Assembly: GCA_963676515.1 (NCBI GenBank)
Contig: OY781061.1
Coordinates: 744,001-808,000, forward strand
Length of the DNA: 64,000 nt
Source of the DNA: G963667145 sp963676515 [NCBI: Candidatus Cloacimonadota bacterium]
GTDB taxonomy: Bacteria; Cloacimonadota; Cloacimonadia; G963667145
Reading direction: 5' to 3'
The notes below the pieces were generated by a model that worked only from the letters and a program-made list of their open reading frames with translations, had not been told where the DNA came from and ran no database searches. This document shows positions 28,315 to 36,601 of the stretch, piece after piece. Every line of letters begins with the position of its first letter. The stretch's first letter is position 1. A program made the position numbers and the translations under genes.

Positions 28315-29256
28315 TTAGTCACTCTGGCTCATGAGAGCTTTTTCCCTATCCCGCACGATGAAAGAGAGTGCCAACAGAAGCACAGCACAACCTGCTAGTT
28401 GCACAGTGTTTAGCGTATTTCCATTGATGAAGTAATCCAAAACTATCGCCGTGAGTGGCCAAAAAAGCTCGAAGAGCGTGGCGATAGATGCGGAGATTTT
28501 CTTGAGACCGAAGTAGTAGAGGAAAATCGCTCCTGCTCCGCTGGTGCAGAGGATCAGCCCGAAAAGCAGCCAGTGGGAGAGAGTAAAGCTTTGTGTTTGC
28601 ACGATTTGCCCCGAGACACAGATGTAAAGCAAGGCTATCAAGGCGGTGAACCCAAATCGCAATGAGGTAGCCGCTTTGAAATCCAGATCGCTGACGATCC
28701 GCTTGCCAAAAACCGTAGAAGAGCCAAAACTAAAAGCTGCTATCACTGCAAAAAAAGCTGCGTTGTGTGTCAGATCCAGATCTTGCCAATTTAGCCCGTG
28801 TTTGCCGAAAGCGATAAAATAAGTGGCGAAAACAGCCACCATTGCCCAGAGGTAAAAAACTTTCCCCATTTTTTCTTTGAGGAGCAAACGAGCGATCAAG
28901 ATGGCAAAAATTGGTTGCAGTTTTTGCAGGACGACCACAGTCGCAAAAGAGATTTCTCCGTTGACAGCGGCAAAAAAAGCTTTGGTGATGAACAAAGTGC
29001 CCAAAAAGCCTCCTAAGAGGCAAATCCAGCCTATTGCCAGCCAATCTCTTTTTTGCAGTGCTGCAATCTCTCGAAAATATTTTATGCCGAAAGGGAGCAT
29101 AATTATCGCTCCGAAAAAATGCTCCCAAAAAACCACCAACGCTGGGGGAAATCTGTAAAACTGAGGACGGATGAAAACTCCGTCGGCACTCCACATAGAA
29201 GCTGCCAAACCTACCGCCAAGCAGCCAATTATCAACTGCAAATTTTTCTTGTTCAT
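28315..29256 (-). CDS. EamA/DMT-family transporter, last gene of the riboflavin operon
   Basis: This 313-residue protein has about ten hydrophobic helices in two EamA repeats of five, the usual size and layout of the drug/metabolite transporter superfamily. It starts 21 bases after the ribH stop on the same strand, with no terminator between, so it should be co-transcribed from the FMN-riboswitch promoter. DMT-family proteins include RibN, a riboflavin transporter known to sit in FMN-riboswitch regulons, so movement of riboflavin or a precursor is a reasonable inference; the sequence alone does not show the substrate. A second, AT-rich EamA gene lies at 52018-52878 and is only a distant relative. 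The ribosome site (AAAGGACG) is weak, which fits translation coupled to ribH. Confidence 0.85.
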   Translation of the reverse strand: MNKKNLQLIIGCLAVGLAASMWSADGVFIRPQFYRFPPALVVFWEHFFGAIIMLPFGIKYFREIAALQKRDWLAIGWICLLGGFLGTLFITKAFFAAVNGEISFATVVVLQKLQPIFAILIARLLLKEKMGKVFYLWAMVAVFATYFIAFGKHGLNWQDLDLTHNAAFFAVIAAFSFGSSTVFGKRIVSDLDFKAATSLRFGFTALIALLYICVSGQIVQTQSFTLSHWLLFGLILCTSGAGAIFLYYFGLKKISASIATLFELFWPLTAIVLDYFINGNTLNTVQLAGCAVLLLALSFIVRDREKALMSQSD

Positions 29257-29277
29257 TTTCGTTTCGTCCTTTTTGAT

Positions 29278-29739
29278 TTATATCTGCTTCAAAAGATTTG
29301 CCATCTCCAAAGCACAAACGGCAGCCTCGGCTCCTTTGTTGCCCGCTTTCGAGCCTGCTCTCTCTATAGCTTGCTCCAGCGTGAGCGTGGTGATAACTCC
29401 GAATATCACGGGCACTCCGGTCTGCAACATCACATTGGCGATGCCTTTGCTCACCTCCGCACCTACGAACTCGTAATGGCTGGTTTGCCCTTTGATGACA
29501 GCTCCCAAGCAGATGATGGCGTCGTATTTGCCACTAATGGCAAGTTTCTGTGCCGCTAGCGGTATCTCGAAAGCTCCTGGCACTTTGACAATCTCGATGT
29601 TGTCTTCTGCTACCTCGTGCCTTTGCAAACTGTCCACTGCTCCTTCTACGAGCCTCGTGCCGATGAAATCGTTAAATCTGCTGACCACGATAGCAAATTT
29701 ACCGCCTGTTCCTATCAATTTTCCTTCATAAGTTTTCAT
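29278..29739 (-). CDS. ribH: 6,7-dimethyl-8-ribityllumazine synthase
   Basis: This 153-residue cytoplasmic enzyme condenses 5-amino-6-ribitylaminouracil with 3,4-dihydroxy-2-butanone 4-phosphate to give lumazine, the penultimate riboflavin step. The family signatures are in order: [13 protein letters not shown] near residue 22, [11 protein letters not shown] near 54, [15 protein letters not shown] near 79 and [17 protein letters not shown] near 113. Length is normal and the protein is expected to form 60-mer or pentameric shells. It follows ribBA by 21 bases in the rib operon. Confidence 0.96.
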   Translation of the reverse strand: MKTYEGKLIGTGGKFAIVVSRFNDFIGTRLVEGAVDSLQRHEVAEDNIEIVKVPGAFEIPLAAQKLAISGKYDAIICLGAVIKGQTSHYEFVGAEVSKGIANVMLQTGVPVIFGVITTLTLEQAIERAGSKAGNKGAEAAVCALEMANLLKQI

Positions 29740-29760
29740 AATTTCTCTCCCAGTATAAAT

Positions 29761-30957
29761 TCAAAATTTCAACAAATGTCCCATTTTATTCTTTTTCGTT
29801 TTCAGATAATAGTCGCTTTCGCTGCTGTGCTTTATTTGGATCTGGACTCTTTCTACGATTTCCAAATCGTATTTGGATAATCCCGATATCTTGTGAGGAT
29901 TGTTGGTGAGCAAGCGGATCTTGCCAACTCCCAAATCGCTCAGTATCTGAGCTCCTGTGCTATATTCTCGCATATCTTCGGGGAATCCCAACGCCAAATT
30001 CGCCTCCACCGTGTCCATGCCTTGGTCTTGCAAGTCGTAAGCTTTTATCTTATTCAAGATGCCGATGCCCCTGCCTTCTTGTGTCATATAGAGGAAAACG
30101 CCCGTGCCAGCTGACTCTATCAGCTTCAGAGCTTCCGCTAGCTGTCCTCCACAGTCGCAGCGAAGCGAGCCGAAGGTGTCGCCTGTCAAGCATTCGGAAT
30201 GCACTCTCACCAAGCACGGCTCATCCTTTTGCGGTCGTCCCTTTACCAAAGCGATGTGATGCTTGCCAGTGTGAATCTCTCGATATCCCACCATCTGGAA
30301 TTTGCCATATTTGGTCGGCAACTCGGCAGATGCGACTTTTTCCACCAGCTTCTCCTGCTTTTTGCGATATGCTATCAGAGCCTCGATGGTGACAATCTTC
30401 AGGCTGTGCTCACGAGCAAACTCTACGAGTTCAGGCACTCTTGCCATCGTGCCGTCTTTGGACATAATCTCACAGATAACTCCAGCAGGTTTACACCCTG
30501 CCATGCGAGCCAAGTCGACTGCAGCCTCTGTGTGCCCAGCTCTTTCCAGCACTCCTGCATCTTTGGCTGCCAGAGGAAAGATGTGCCCCGGCTGAGTAAA
30601 ATCCTGGTTCTTGCCGTTATTGTCCAGCAGTGCCTGAATAGTGCCCGACCTCTCGAAAGCGGAGATGCCCGTAGTGCAATCTTTGTGGTCGACCGAGGCG
30701 GTGAAAGCTGTCCCCTTGGCATCGGTGTTCTTGGCAACCATCGGGAGCAGTCCCAGACTGTCCAGCTTGCTCTGCGTCATCGGCACGCAGACCAGCCCTC
30801 TGGCGTGTGTCACCATAAAGTTGATCACCTGTGGCGTGGCGTGCTCGGCACAAACCAAAATGTCGCCCTCGTTCTCCCGATTCTCATCGTCCACCACGAT
30901 CACCATCTTTCCCAGTTTGAGGTCAACAATAGCTTCCTCTATCTTATTAAAAATCAA
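29761..30957 (-). CDS. ribBA: Bifunctional DHBP synthase / GTP cyclohydrolase II
   Basis: This 398-residue fusion supplies both precursor branches of riboflavin. Residues 1-200 are the RibB part, making 3,4-dihydroxy-2-butanone 4-phosphate from ribulose 5-phosphate, with the acidic metal motif [10 protein letters not shown] at about 23-32 and [13 protein letters not shown] further on. Residues 205-398 are GTP cyclohydrolase II, with the zinc cysteines in [15 protein letters not shown] and the QEGRGIG loop. Both halves keep their key residues, so neither appears decayed. The start is TTG at 30957, six bases after AGGAGG. It lies between ribE and ribH in the operon. Confidence 0.95.
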   Translation of the reverse strand: MIFNKIEEAIVDLKLGKMVIVVDDENRENEGDILVCAEHATPQVINFMVTHARGLVCVPMTQSKLDSLGLLPMVAKNTDAKGTAFTASVDHKDCTTGISAFERSGTIQALLDNNGKNQDFTQPGHIFPLAAKDAGVLERAGHTEAAVDLARMAGCKPAGVICEIMSKDGTMARVPELVEFAREHSLKIVTIEALIAYRKKQEKLVEKVASAELPTKYGKFQMVGYREIHTGKHHIALVKGRPQKDEPCLVRVHSECLTGDTFGSLRCDCGGQLAEALKLIESAGTGVFLYMTQEGRGIGILNKIKAYDLQDQGMDTVEANLALGFPEDMREYSTGAQILSDLGVGKIRLLTNNPHKISGLSKYDLEIVERVQIQIKHSSESDYYLKTKKNKMGHLLKF

Positions 30958-30993
30958 AATATCCTCCTATTATGAGTAATTGTGCAAATAGTA

Positions 30994-31641
30994 TCAAAAA
31001 AATCCGTTCTCCGCTAAAAACTGCGGTGTTATCTCTTGTCCTTTGGGCGATGCATCTCGCCTGAGCAGAGACTGGCAATATTTCCCCAAGATGTCTGTTT
31101 CCAAGTTTAACTGCTGTCCGACCACGGCGTTGTGCAAGATTGTGTGCTGACTCGTATGCGGTATGAGTGACACACCAAATCCGCTCTCCACTACTGAATG
31201 CACCGTGAGACTAACGCCACTGACGGCGATAGAGCCCTTGTCCACCAACAGAGCAAGGATTTCATCGGCAGCACCTATCTGCAGGAGCGAGGCGTTGCTT
31301 TGTTGTGTGATGCTCTGCACCCAGCCCACACCATCGACATGCCCCGTGACGAAGTGTCCGCCGAGGCGACCGCCGACTTTGAGAGCTCGCTCCAGATTTA
31401 TTCTGCTACCTGAGCGTAAAGAGCCCAAGGTGGTGATTTGCCAAGAGACCGGCATCACATTCACCACAAAGCTGTTTTGCTTGAGCAGGCTCACCGTTAG
31501 GCACACACCATCTGTCGCCACGCTGTCACCCAGTGCCAAATCGCTTTGGATGTGCGGAGCGGCTATCTCCAGCCTGCCACAGTCGCTGCCTTTGTCGATG
31601 GCGACTATCTCGCCCAACTCTTCCACTATGCCTGTAAACAT
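30994..31641 (-). CDS. ribE: Riboflavin synthase alpha chain
   Basis: This 215-residue enzyme dismutates two lumazine molecules to riboflavin. The N-terminus MFTGIVEELG is the hallmark of the family, and the protein has two lumazine-binding barrels of about 95 residues each. In the first, GDSVATDGVCLTV and GGHFVTGHVDGVG are visible; in the second, GSIAVSGVSLTV. The ATG overlaps the end of ribD by 16 bases, suggesting translational coupling. The position between ribD and ribBA is typical of FMN-riboswitch operons. Confidence 0.95.
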   Translation of the reverse strand: MFTGIVEELGEIVAIDKGSDCGRLEIAAPHIQSDLALGDSVATDGVCLTVSLLKQNSFVVNVMPVSWQITTLGSLRSGSRINLERALKVGGRLGGHFVTGHVDGVGWVQSITQQSNASLLQIGAADEILALLVDKGSIAVSGVSLTVHSVVESGFGVSLIPHTSQHTILHNAVVGQQLNLETDILGKYCQSLLRRDASPKGQEITPQFLAENGFF

Positions 31642-32747
31642 CTATTGTCCTCCTTGGGATACGCCGTTATCAGCAAATCTTCGCCCACTTTTTGCACGCT
31701 GTCCGTCCGCAAATCTGGGGCGTCTTGCAATCGTGCTACACCTTTTCCTGCAAAAATAGAGAGAGCCTCTTGCCCGCCGATGATTTTAGGAGCTAAAAAG
31801 AGCAAGAATTTATTTATCGCCCTCGCTTGCAAAAAAGCGGTCGCCAAAGTCGCTCCACCTTCCAGCAATATCGAGTCTAGCCCTAATTTCCCTAGCTCCA
31901 CCAAAGTCTGCCACACATCCAGTTTGCCGCCTGTGGCTTTCACTTTTAGCACTTTTGCTCCCAAGCTCTCATACTCGGCTTGCTTTGCTGGGCTGATAGT
32001 AATGGCACAGACCAAGATGGTCTTGGCTTTCGTCGGTTGAGTGAAAATCTTCGCCGTCGTGGGAGTTCTGCCAAAAGCGTCCATTATTACCCGATAGGGC
32101 TCTGCAACTATCTTGCCCTGCTTCCTCGCTGTGAGCGATGGGTCGTCTGCCAGCATCGTTCCTACTCCCACCATCACTGCCATCACCGCGGAACGCACCT
32201 GATGCACCATTTCTCTGGAATCTGGGCAAGAAATCCACTGCGACTCTCCTGTGGCGGTGGCGGTCTTACCGTCCAGAGATGCTGCCGATTTGAAGACAAC
32301 GAAGGGCGTCTGCTTTTGGATGTAATGCCAAAAAATCTCGTTCTGCTTCTTCACCTCTCGGGGCAATAAGTCACTCTCCACAGCCACGCCAGCTTCTTGC
32401 AAAAGAGCGATTCCCTTGCCTGCTACCAGAGGGTTGGGGTCGATAGCTCCGATGTAGACTCGGCGAACGCCAGCTTTGATGAGAGCCACGGCACATGGGG
32501 GTGTCTTACCGTAATGAGAGCAAGGCTCTAAGGTAACATACATCTCTGCATCTCGTGCTTGCTCTGCCGCTGCTCGCAGGGCATTCACCTCCGCATGAGC
32601 TTGCCCATAGCAGTGGTGGTAGCCTTCACCGACTATCTGTCCATCCTTCACCAGCACAGCACCCACCAGAGGGTTAGGGTTTGTCCTTCCTCTCCCTTGC
32701 TCTGCCAGCTCCACCGCTCGTAGCATATATTTCTTATCGTAACTCAT
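31626..32747 (-). CDS. ribD: Bifunctional riboflavin deaminase / reductase
   Basis: This 373-residue protein carries the second and third steps of riboflavin synthesis. Residues 1-145 are a cytidine-deaminase-like zinc domain with HAE at 51-53 and PCSHYGKTPPC at 75-85. The rest is a DHFR-like NADPH-dependent reductase domain (AASLDGKTATATGESQWIS, then VGVGTMLADDPSLTAR). I chose ATG 32747 (MSYDKKYM) because it follows AGAGAGG at good spacing; an in-frame upstream ATG at 32780 would start inside the riboswitch terminator. It is the first gene of the rib operon. Confidence 0.95.
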   Translation of the reverse strand: MSYDKKYMLRAVELAEQGRGRTNPNPLVGAVLVKDGQIVGEGYHHCYGQAHAEVNALRAAAEQARDAEMYVTLEPCSHYGKTPPCAVALIKAGVRRVYIGAIDPNPLVAGKGIALLQEAGVAVESDLLPREVKKQNEIFWHYIQKQTPFVVFKSAASLDGKTATATGESQWISCPDSREMVHQVRSAVMAVMVGVGTMLADDPSLTARKQGKIVAEPYRVIMDAFGRTPTTAKIFTQPTKAKTILVCAITISPAKQAEYESLGAKVLKVKATGGKLDVWQTLVELGKLGLDSILLEGGATLATAFLQARAINKFLLFLAPKIIGGQEALSIFAGKGVARLQDAPDLRTDSVQKVGEDLLITAYPKEDNRCLQA

Positions 32748-32770
32748 CTTGAGCCTCTCTTTTTTTCCAC

Positions 32771-32807
32771 AAAAAAACACTTGCCCTAAAATATTTCAAG
32801 GCAAGTG
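32771..32807 (-). terminator. Riboswitch-controlled intrinsic terminator before ribD
   Basis: On the minus strand CACTTGCC pairs perfectly with GGCAAGTG across a 14-base loop, followed by seven T. It lies between the FMN aptamer and ribD, the classic position of an expression platform that terminates transcription when FMN is bound. Confidence 0.85.
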
Positions 32808-32826
32808 CTACTAAAAAACGCTCTAC

Positions 32827-32943
32827 AACTTCTCTCATCTAGACTTTAACTATCGGTCTTGGATTTGCACCAAATCAATCTTGCTCAAAGACAAAACTCG
32901 CGGACTATTACCGCCGGTCGGGAATTTCACCCTGCCCTGAAGT
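32827..32943 (-). promoter_or_regulatory. FMN riboswitch (RFN element)
   Basis: The minus strand matches the conserved RFN aptamer block by block: ACTTCAGGGCAGGGTGAAAT, then CCCGACCGGCGGTAATAGTC, CGCGAG, GATTTGGTGCAAATCC, AAGACCGATAGTTAAAGTC and GATGAGAGAAGTT. The closing stem ACTTC/GAAGT is present. The aptamer is followed by an intrinsic terminator and ribD, so FMN should switch the operon off at transcription. Confidence 0.97.
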
Positions 32944-33019
32944 GTTTATTTATAGACAAAGGAATTTTTTCATTTTCCCTGTCAACTAATTATTTTTCTT
33001 CGCTAGAAAGTTTGCTTTT

Positions 33020-34648
33020 TCAAAGTCGGTTTGACAATTGCAACTCTTTTACTGCTATCTCTCTCATTTCCACTTTGCGGATTTTACCCGTAATAGTCAT
33101 AGGAAATTCACTCACAAACTTCCAGTAGTGAGGGATTTTGTAACTGGCTATCTGACCTTTGCAATAGGCTCTAAACTCCTCTTCCGAGACATTACCAGAG
33201 TCTTCTTTAAGGATAACCCACGCCATTACCCGCTCACCATATTTTTCGTCTGGCACACCGATAACCTGCACATCATAGATTTTGTCGTGATTCCGCAGAT
33301 ACTCCTCGATCTCGTGAGGCGAAATATTCTCACCGCCACGGATTATCATATCCTTAATTCTTCCCACAATCTTGATGTATCCACTTTCGTCCATCTCCGC
33401 CATATCCCCAGTGTGCATCCAGCGACCTTCATCGATCACTTTCGCTGTAGCATCTGGGCTGTTCCAATATTTGAGCATCACAGAGTAGCCACGAGTGCAA
33501 AGCTCCCCGCGAGTATTTCTGGGAACGACCTTTTTCGTCTCAGGGTCTATTATTTTTATTTCCAGATGAGGATGCACTTTGCCCACAGTGGCACACCTTC
33601 TTTGCTCGTTATCGTCCAAAAAGGTTTGCGTACTCACTGGAGAAGTCTCTGTCATCCCATAGCATATGCCCACATCTTTCATATTCATTTTCTCTCGAAT
33701 ATCACGCATAACAGATTCGGGACATTGCGAACCAGCCATAATGCCTGTCCTTAAACTGGAGAAGTCGTAATCATCTATTTCGGGGAGATTTAACTCGGCA
33801 ATAAACATAGCAGGCACTCCATAGAGTGAAGTTATCTTCTCATCCTGAACAGTTTTTATCACAGTCAGTGGGTCAAAAGCTTCGCCCGTAAAAACCATGC
33901 AGCAACCATGGGAAGTACACGCTAGATTCCCTAACACCATGCCAAAGCAGTGATAGAGCGGAACTGGTAGACACACACGATCATTTTCCGTATACTTTAA
34001 ACGCTTTCCAATAAAATACCCGTTGTTCAAAATATTGTGATGTGAAAGAGTTGCCCCTTTGGGAAATCCTGTCGTGCCGCTGGTGTATTGGATATTGATC
34101 GGTTCATCAAACTCCAGATTAGCCTCGATAGCCTCTATCTGCTCATTGGTGATTTTTTTGCCCACGGCGATTAGTTTGTCCCAGTCGTGCTCTATTACCA
34201 AGATGTCTTGTAAATTGACACACGAAGACCTTACTTCGTTGAGTATCTCGATATAATTCGTCTTCCGAAACCCTTTTGACATAATGAGCAGTTTGGTTTC
34301 CGATTGCTTCAAGGCAAATTTTAGCTCTTGAGCTTTGTAGGCTGGGTTCACATTAACCATAATCGCACCCATGCGAGCCGTGGCATACTGAAGGATAACC
34401 CACTCAAAACGGTTGGGCGACCAGATTCCCACTCGATCACCTTTCTTTATCCCGTAGGCAATCAGTCCTTTAGCAATTTCACTAATCTGATCCCAAAACT
34501 CGCTGTAGGTAGCACGATAATTTTGGTAAGGAACTACCAACGCCTCTCTGTTGGGAAATTTCTCCACTGTCTTTTTTAGATTCTCCGATATGGTCTCACC
34601 CAGCAATGGTATTGAGCTTAAACCTTGTTCATACGATTTTTTTTTCAT
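33020..34648 (-). CDS. AMP-forming acyl-CoA synthetase
   Basis: This 542-residue ANL-superfamily enzyme activates a carboxylic acid with ATP to an acyl-adenylate and transfers it to CoA. The P-loop-like AMP motif YTSGTTGFPKG lies near residue 188. YGMTETSP (motif A5-like), HTGDMAEMDESGYIKIVGR (A7/A8 hinge) and the catalytic lysine context PMTITGKIRK at the C-terminus are all present. Overall it resembles the medium/long-chain fatty-acyl-CoA synthase group (FadD/AcsF2-like), but the exact acid cannot be read. It is monocistronic, ending about 75 bases before the FMN riboswitch. The start ATG 34648 has only a modest ribosome site (GGTTAGGG). Confidence 0.9.
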   Translation of the reverse strand: MKKKSYEQGLSSIPLLGETISENLKKTVEKFPNREALVVPYQNYRATYSEFWDQISEIAKGLIAYGIKKGDRVGIWSPNRFEWVILQYATARMGAIMVNVNPAYKAQELKFALKQSETKLLIMSKGFRKTNYIEILNEVRSSCVNLQDILVIEHDWDKLIAVGKKITNEQIEAIEANLEFDEPINIQYTSGTTGFPKGATLSHHNILNNGYFIGKRLKYTENDRVCLPVPLYHCFGMVLGNLACTSHGCCMVFTGEAFDPLTVIKTVQDEKITSLYGVPAMFIAELNLPEIDDYDFSSLRTGIMAGSQCPESVMRDIREKMNMKDVGICYGMTETSPVSTQTFLDDNEQRRCATVGKVHPHLEIKIIDPETKKVVPRNTRGELCTRGYSVMLKYWNSPDATAKVIDEGRWMHTGDMAEMDESGYIKIVGRIKDMIIRGGENISPHEIEEYLRNHDKIYDVQVIGVPDEKYGERVMAWVILKEDSGNVSEEEFRAYCKGQIASYKIPHYWKFVSEFPMTITGKIRKVEMREIAVKELQLSNRL

Positions 34649-34986
34649 AAATCCCTAACCAATTTTTAATTGCTTTTTCAAAATTTTTATTATTTAAAAG
34701 ATAAAACCAAGCTTTTTGCTCCCCTGTCAACGGTTTTAAGTGGTTCTTTCCTGCGGTTGGACTAATTGTTTTTTTTTGGCTAGCTTATTTTGCCTTGACA
34801 GTAAATTTGAGTTATTGTGTTTAGGCTACAGATGAGTTGTTTTAATAAAACGAGAGAGTTAATGATTTTGAAGGGAAGGTATAGATAATGAAGATAGCAT
34901 GCCAAATAAGGAAGATATAGATAATGAACATAGCAAGTAGTTATTCGTCATTTTTTTGAAAATATTTTAGAACTGGAGTAAATACT
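34649..34986. other. Intergenic region at the left edge of the cassette-like insertion
   Basis: No gene was found in this stretch. TTGACA occurs on the plus strand at 34796-34801 and on the minus strand near 34714, but neither has a good -10 partner. A 26-bp imperfect direct repeat with three differences lies at 34874-34899 and 34910-34935 (period 36). GTTATTCGTC at 34940-34949 nearly complements ACGACGTATAAC at the end of the first cassette (10 of 12 bases), as expected for a cassette boundary. Confidence 0.5.
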
Positions 34987-35244
34987 ATGAATATGAGAAA
35001 TTTCGTTGCAGTTAACAAATCAACTCTTGAGAATTATTCTAATGTTGAGGCTTCACCATTCTCTATCTTTGAAATATGACCAAATGGAGGACAGACCATT
35101 GTAATGGCAGTTGCAGCGGATGGAAATGAACAAATTGAAAAAAATAAGTTTGGTATCGGTATAGATTTTAATACAGCATGCGATAATTTTATTTCTGATC
35201 TCAAGAAAATCTTGGACAATACATATAAAATTAATGAATTCTAA
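34987..35244 (+). pseudogene. Small unknown cassette gene interrupted by an in-frame TGA
   Basis: ATG 34987 opens a frame with a GGAG ribosome site nine bases upstream. It reads 30 codons (MNMRNFVAVNKS..., then ASPFSIFEI) to a TGA at 35077-35079. It then continues in the same frame for 54 more codons (PNGGQTIVMAVAADG..., FGIGIDFNTACDNF) to TAA at 35244, 18 bases before the start of the next gene. The continuation has normal composition and a sensible C-terminus, so it looks like one 85-codon gene with a nonsense codon, most simply TGG changed to TGA. I do not recognise the family. A sequencing error or true recoding cannot be excluded. Confidence 0.6.
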
Positions 35245-35262
35245 AATTAAAGGAGAATGAAA

Positions 35263-35631
35263 ATGGATTATAAATGGAACAAGGTTATTAACGCTGGCCA
35301 AAAAGCAATTGGATATATTGATATTTATGAAACAAATGCCAAAGGGATCGATATTAGAGCGATTGTTAACTTTTACCCAAATATAGAACAATTTGGAGAT
35401 AATCGGATATGTAATACAACAATTTTATATTCTTGTTCTAAAAGTGATATTACTGATGCATTTTTTCATTTTATTAACGATGATATTATTAAATTAATAC
35501 AAGGTGAAGAAACTGAGAAATTTGATTCAACAACTAAAAAGTTTGAACTGATGATGACTCAACAGTTCTTTGTAAAGGAACTCCCTGAAATGGATTACTT
35601 TACTCACGGAGATTATTCAGCAGAAGGATAA
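35263..35631 (+). CDS. Unknown small cassette-encoded protein
   Basis: This is a 122-residue soluble protein of unknown family, AT-rich and rich in Asn, Ile and Lys, with no signal peptide or membrane helix. I chose ATG 35263 because AAAGGAG lies seven bases upstream; the earlier in-frame ATG at 35257 is too close to that site. It follows the interrupted 85-codon gene by 18 bases, so the two probably share a transcript. An attC-like site begins 22 bases after the stop, which places the gene at the 3' end of an integron-type cassette. No function is proposed. Confidence 0.7.
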   Translation: MDYKWNKVINAGQKAIGYIDIYETNAKGIDIRAIVNFYPNIEQFGDNRICNTTILYSCSKSDITDAFFHFINDDIIKLIQGEETEKFDSTTKKFELMMTQQFFVKELPEMDYFTHGDYSAEG

Positions 35632-35653
35632 ACTTTAACCACAAAAAAACGAC

Positions 35654-35738
35654 GTATAACAGCGAGTACCCGCTACGCTTCGCTCCGTCCAAATTGCTCC
35701 CTTCGGTCGCAACTTCGGGTACTCGCGGAACATTGGGC
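35654..35738 (+). repeat. attC-like recombination site closing the first cassette
   Basis: The site starts with a GTATAAC core (35654-35660). It has a perfect 11-bp stem, GCGAGTACCCG at 35662-35672 with CGGGTACTCGC at 35716-35726, and a folded central part. It ends with ATTGGGC (35732-35738) in the place of the R' core GTTRRRY. The 85-bp length is typical of attC. As in real arrays, the right core matches the far end of the next cassette (TTGGGCACA here, TGTGCCCAA at 37781-37789). The cores deviate somewhat from consensus. Confidence 0.6.
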
Positions 35739-35812
35739 ACAATACAAGAAAAAAAACAGCATAGTTAGATGAAATACTTTACCTTTGCGATTAGACTTTA
35801 AATAGAATATTT

Positions 35813-36601
35813 ATGATTAAAATAGAACGACTAAAAAAAGCCGATTTAGTGCATTATTGTCAGCAAATAGGCATTGATACAAAAGACAAAAACAAAGATA
35901 TATTAATTGAAGAAGCTGTTAATTATGGCAATAATGAAATAACACAAGCATTGAAGAATAATAATGGTATTGAACTACTAACAACTAAAATAGAATGTCT
36001 TGCTGAAGATTATTCATCTAACTTAGATTTGAAAATTTCAGATAGAAAAGCTGAAATGAAAAAAGACGATAATTCTCACTATTTAATTTATCGAGTTTTG
36101 GGAATTACACAAGAAGATGGTCGCTTGATTGATGAATATCAGAATACTGGACGTTTTTTATATAAATATGCAGGTTCATTTCTTGAAGAGGCAGCTTCTC
36201 TTTGTCTGAAATTTAAGAATATAAATGGAGGAAAAACCCTAATCGATAATAACCAAGGTAAGAAGCCTAAGACATTTGAAATTGACTTTTTGGATGGCAA
36301 TGATGCTATCGAGATAAAATGGAGAGACGCAACAACGGACGGTGACCATATTACAAAAGAACACACTAGAGTAAAAGCAATAGAAAGTCAAGGTTATACA
36401 CCTATTCGTGTTATGTTTTATTATCCTCAACGTGAACAAGCAAAGAGAATACAAGCAACTCTTAAAACTATCTATGAAGGTGTTAATGGCAGCTATTTTG
36501 CAGGTGACGATGCTTGGACTTTCATTGAGAGTCATAGTGGCTATAACTTAAAAAAAATATTAACAAAAATTGCAGATAAAAGAACACCACTTAATGGATA
36601 A
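35813..36601 (+). CDS. Type II restriction endonuclease, ApaLI-like
   Basis: This 262-residue soluble protein encodes a PD-(D/E)xK nuclease core: Glu125/Glu126 in SFLEEAA, Asp158 in FEIDF and Glu167-Ile-Lys169 in AIEIKW, followed by RDATTDGDHITKEHTR. From memory this block resembles the ApaLI family, whose prototype cuts GTGCAC; specificity here is unproven. An N-terminal helical region (residues 1-60) may help bind DNA. The next gene is a DNA methyltransferase overlapping it by eight bases, so together they form a compact restriction-modification system. The ribosome site is poor. Composition is AT-rich compared with the flanking chromosome, consistent with transfer. Confidence 0.8.
   Translation: MIKIERLKKADLVHYCQQIGIDTKDKNKDILIEEAVNYGNNEITQALKNNNGIELLTTKIECLAEDYSSNLDLKISDRKAEMKKDDNSHYLIYRVLGITQEDGRLIDEYQNTGRFLYKYAGSFLEEAASLCLKFKNINGGKTLIDNNQGKKPKTFEIDFLDGNDAIEIKWRDATTDGDHITKEHTRVKAIESQGYTPIRVMFYYPQREQAKRIQATLKTIYEGVNGSYFAGDDAWTFIESHSGYNLKKILTKIADKRTPLNG

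Noticed and set aside
32957-32985. Promoter of the riboflavin operon (TTGACA at 32985-32980)
   Set aside because: No acceptable -10 hexamer at 16-18 bases; the nearest TATAAA is 25 bases away.
35077-35110. Selenocysteine codon with SECIS element at the TGA of the cassette gene
   Set aside because: The candidate stem starts almost at the TGA and has a weak bulged helix; a nonsense mutation explains the data more simply. Kept only as a check in the findings.
35034-35391. Minus-strand frames of 61 and 112 codons opposite the cassette genes
   Set aside because: They overlap plus-strand frames with ribosome sites and cassette context, and show shadow-like composition.
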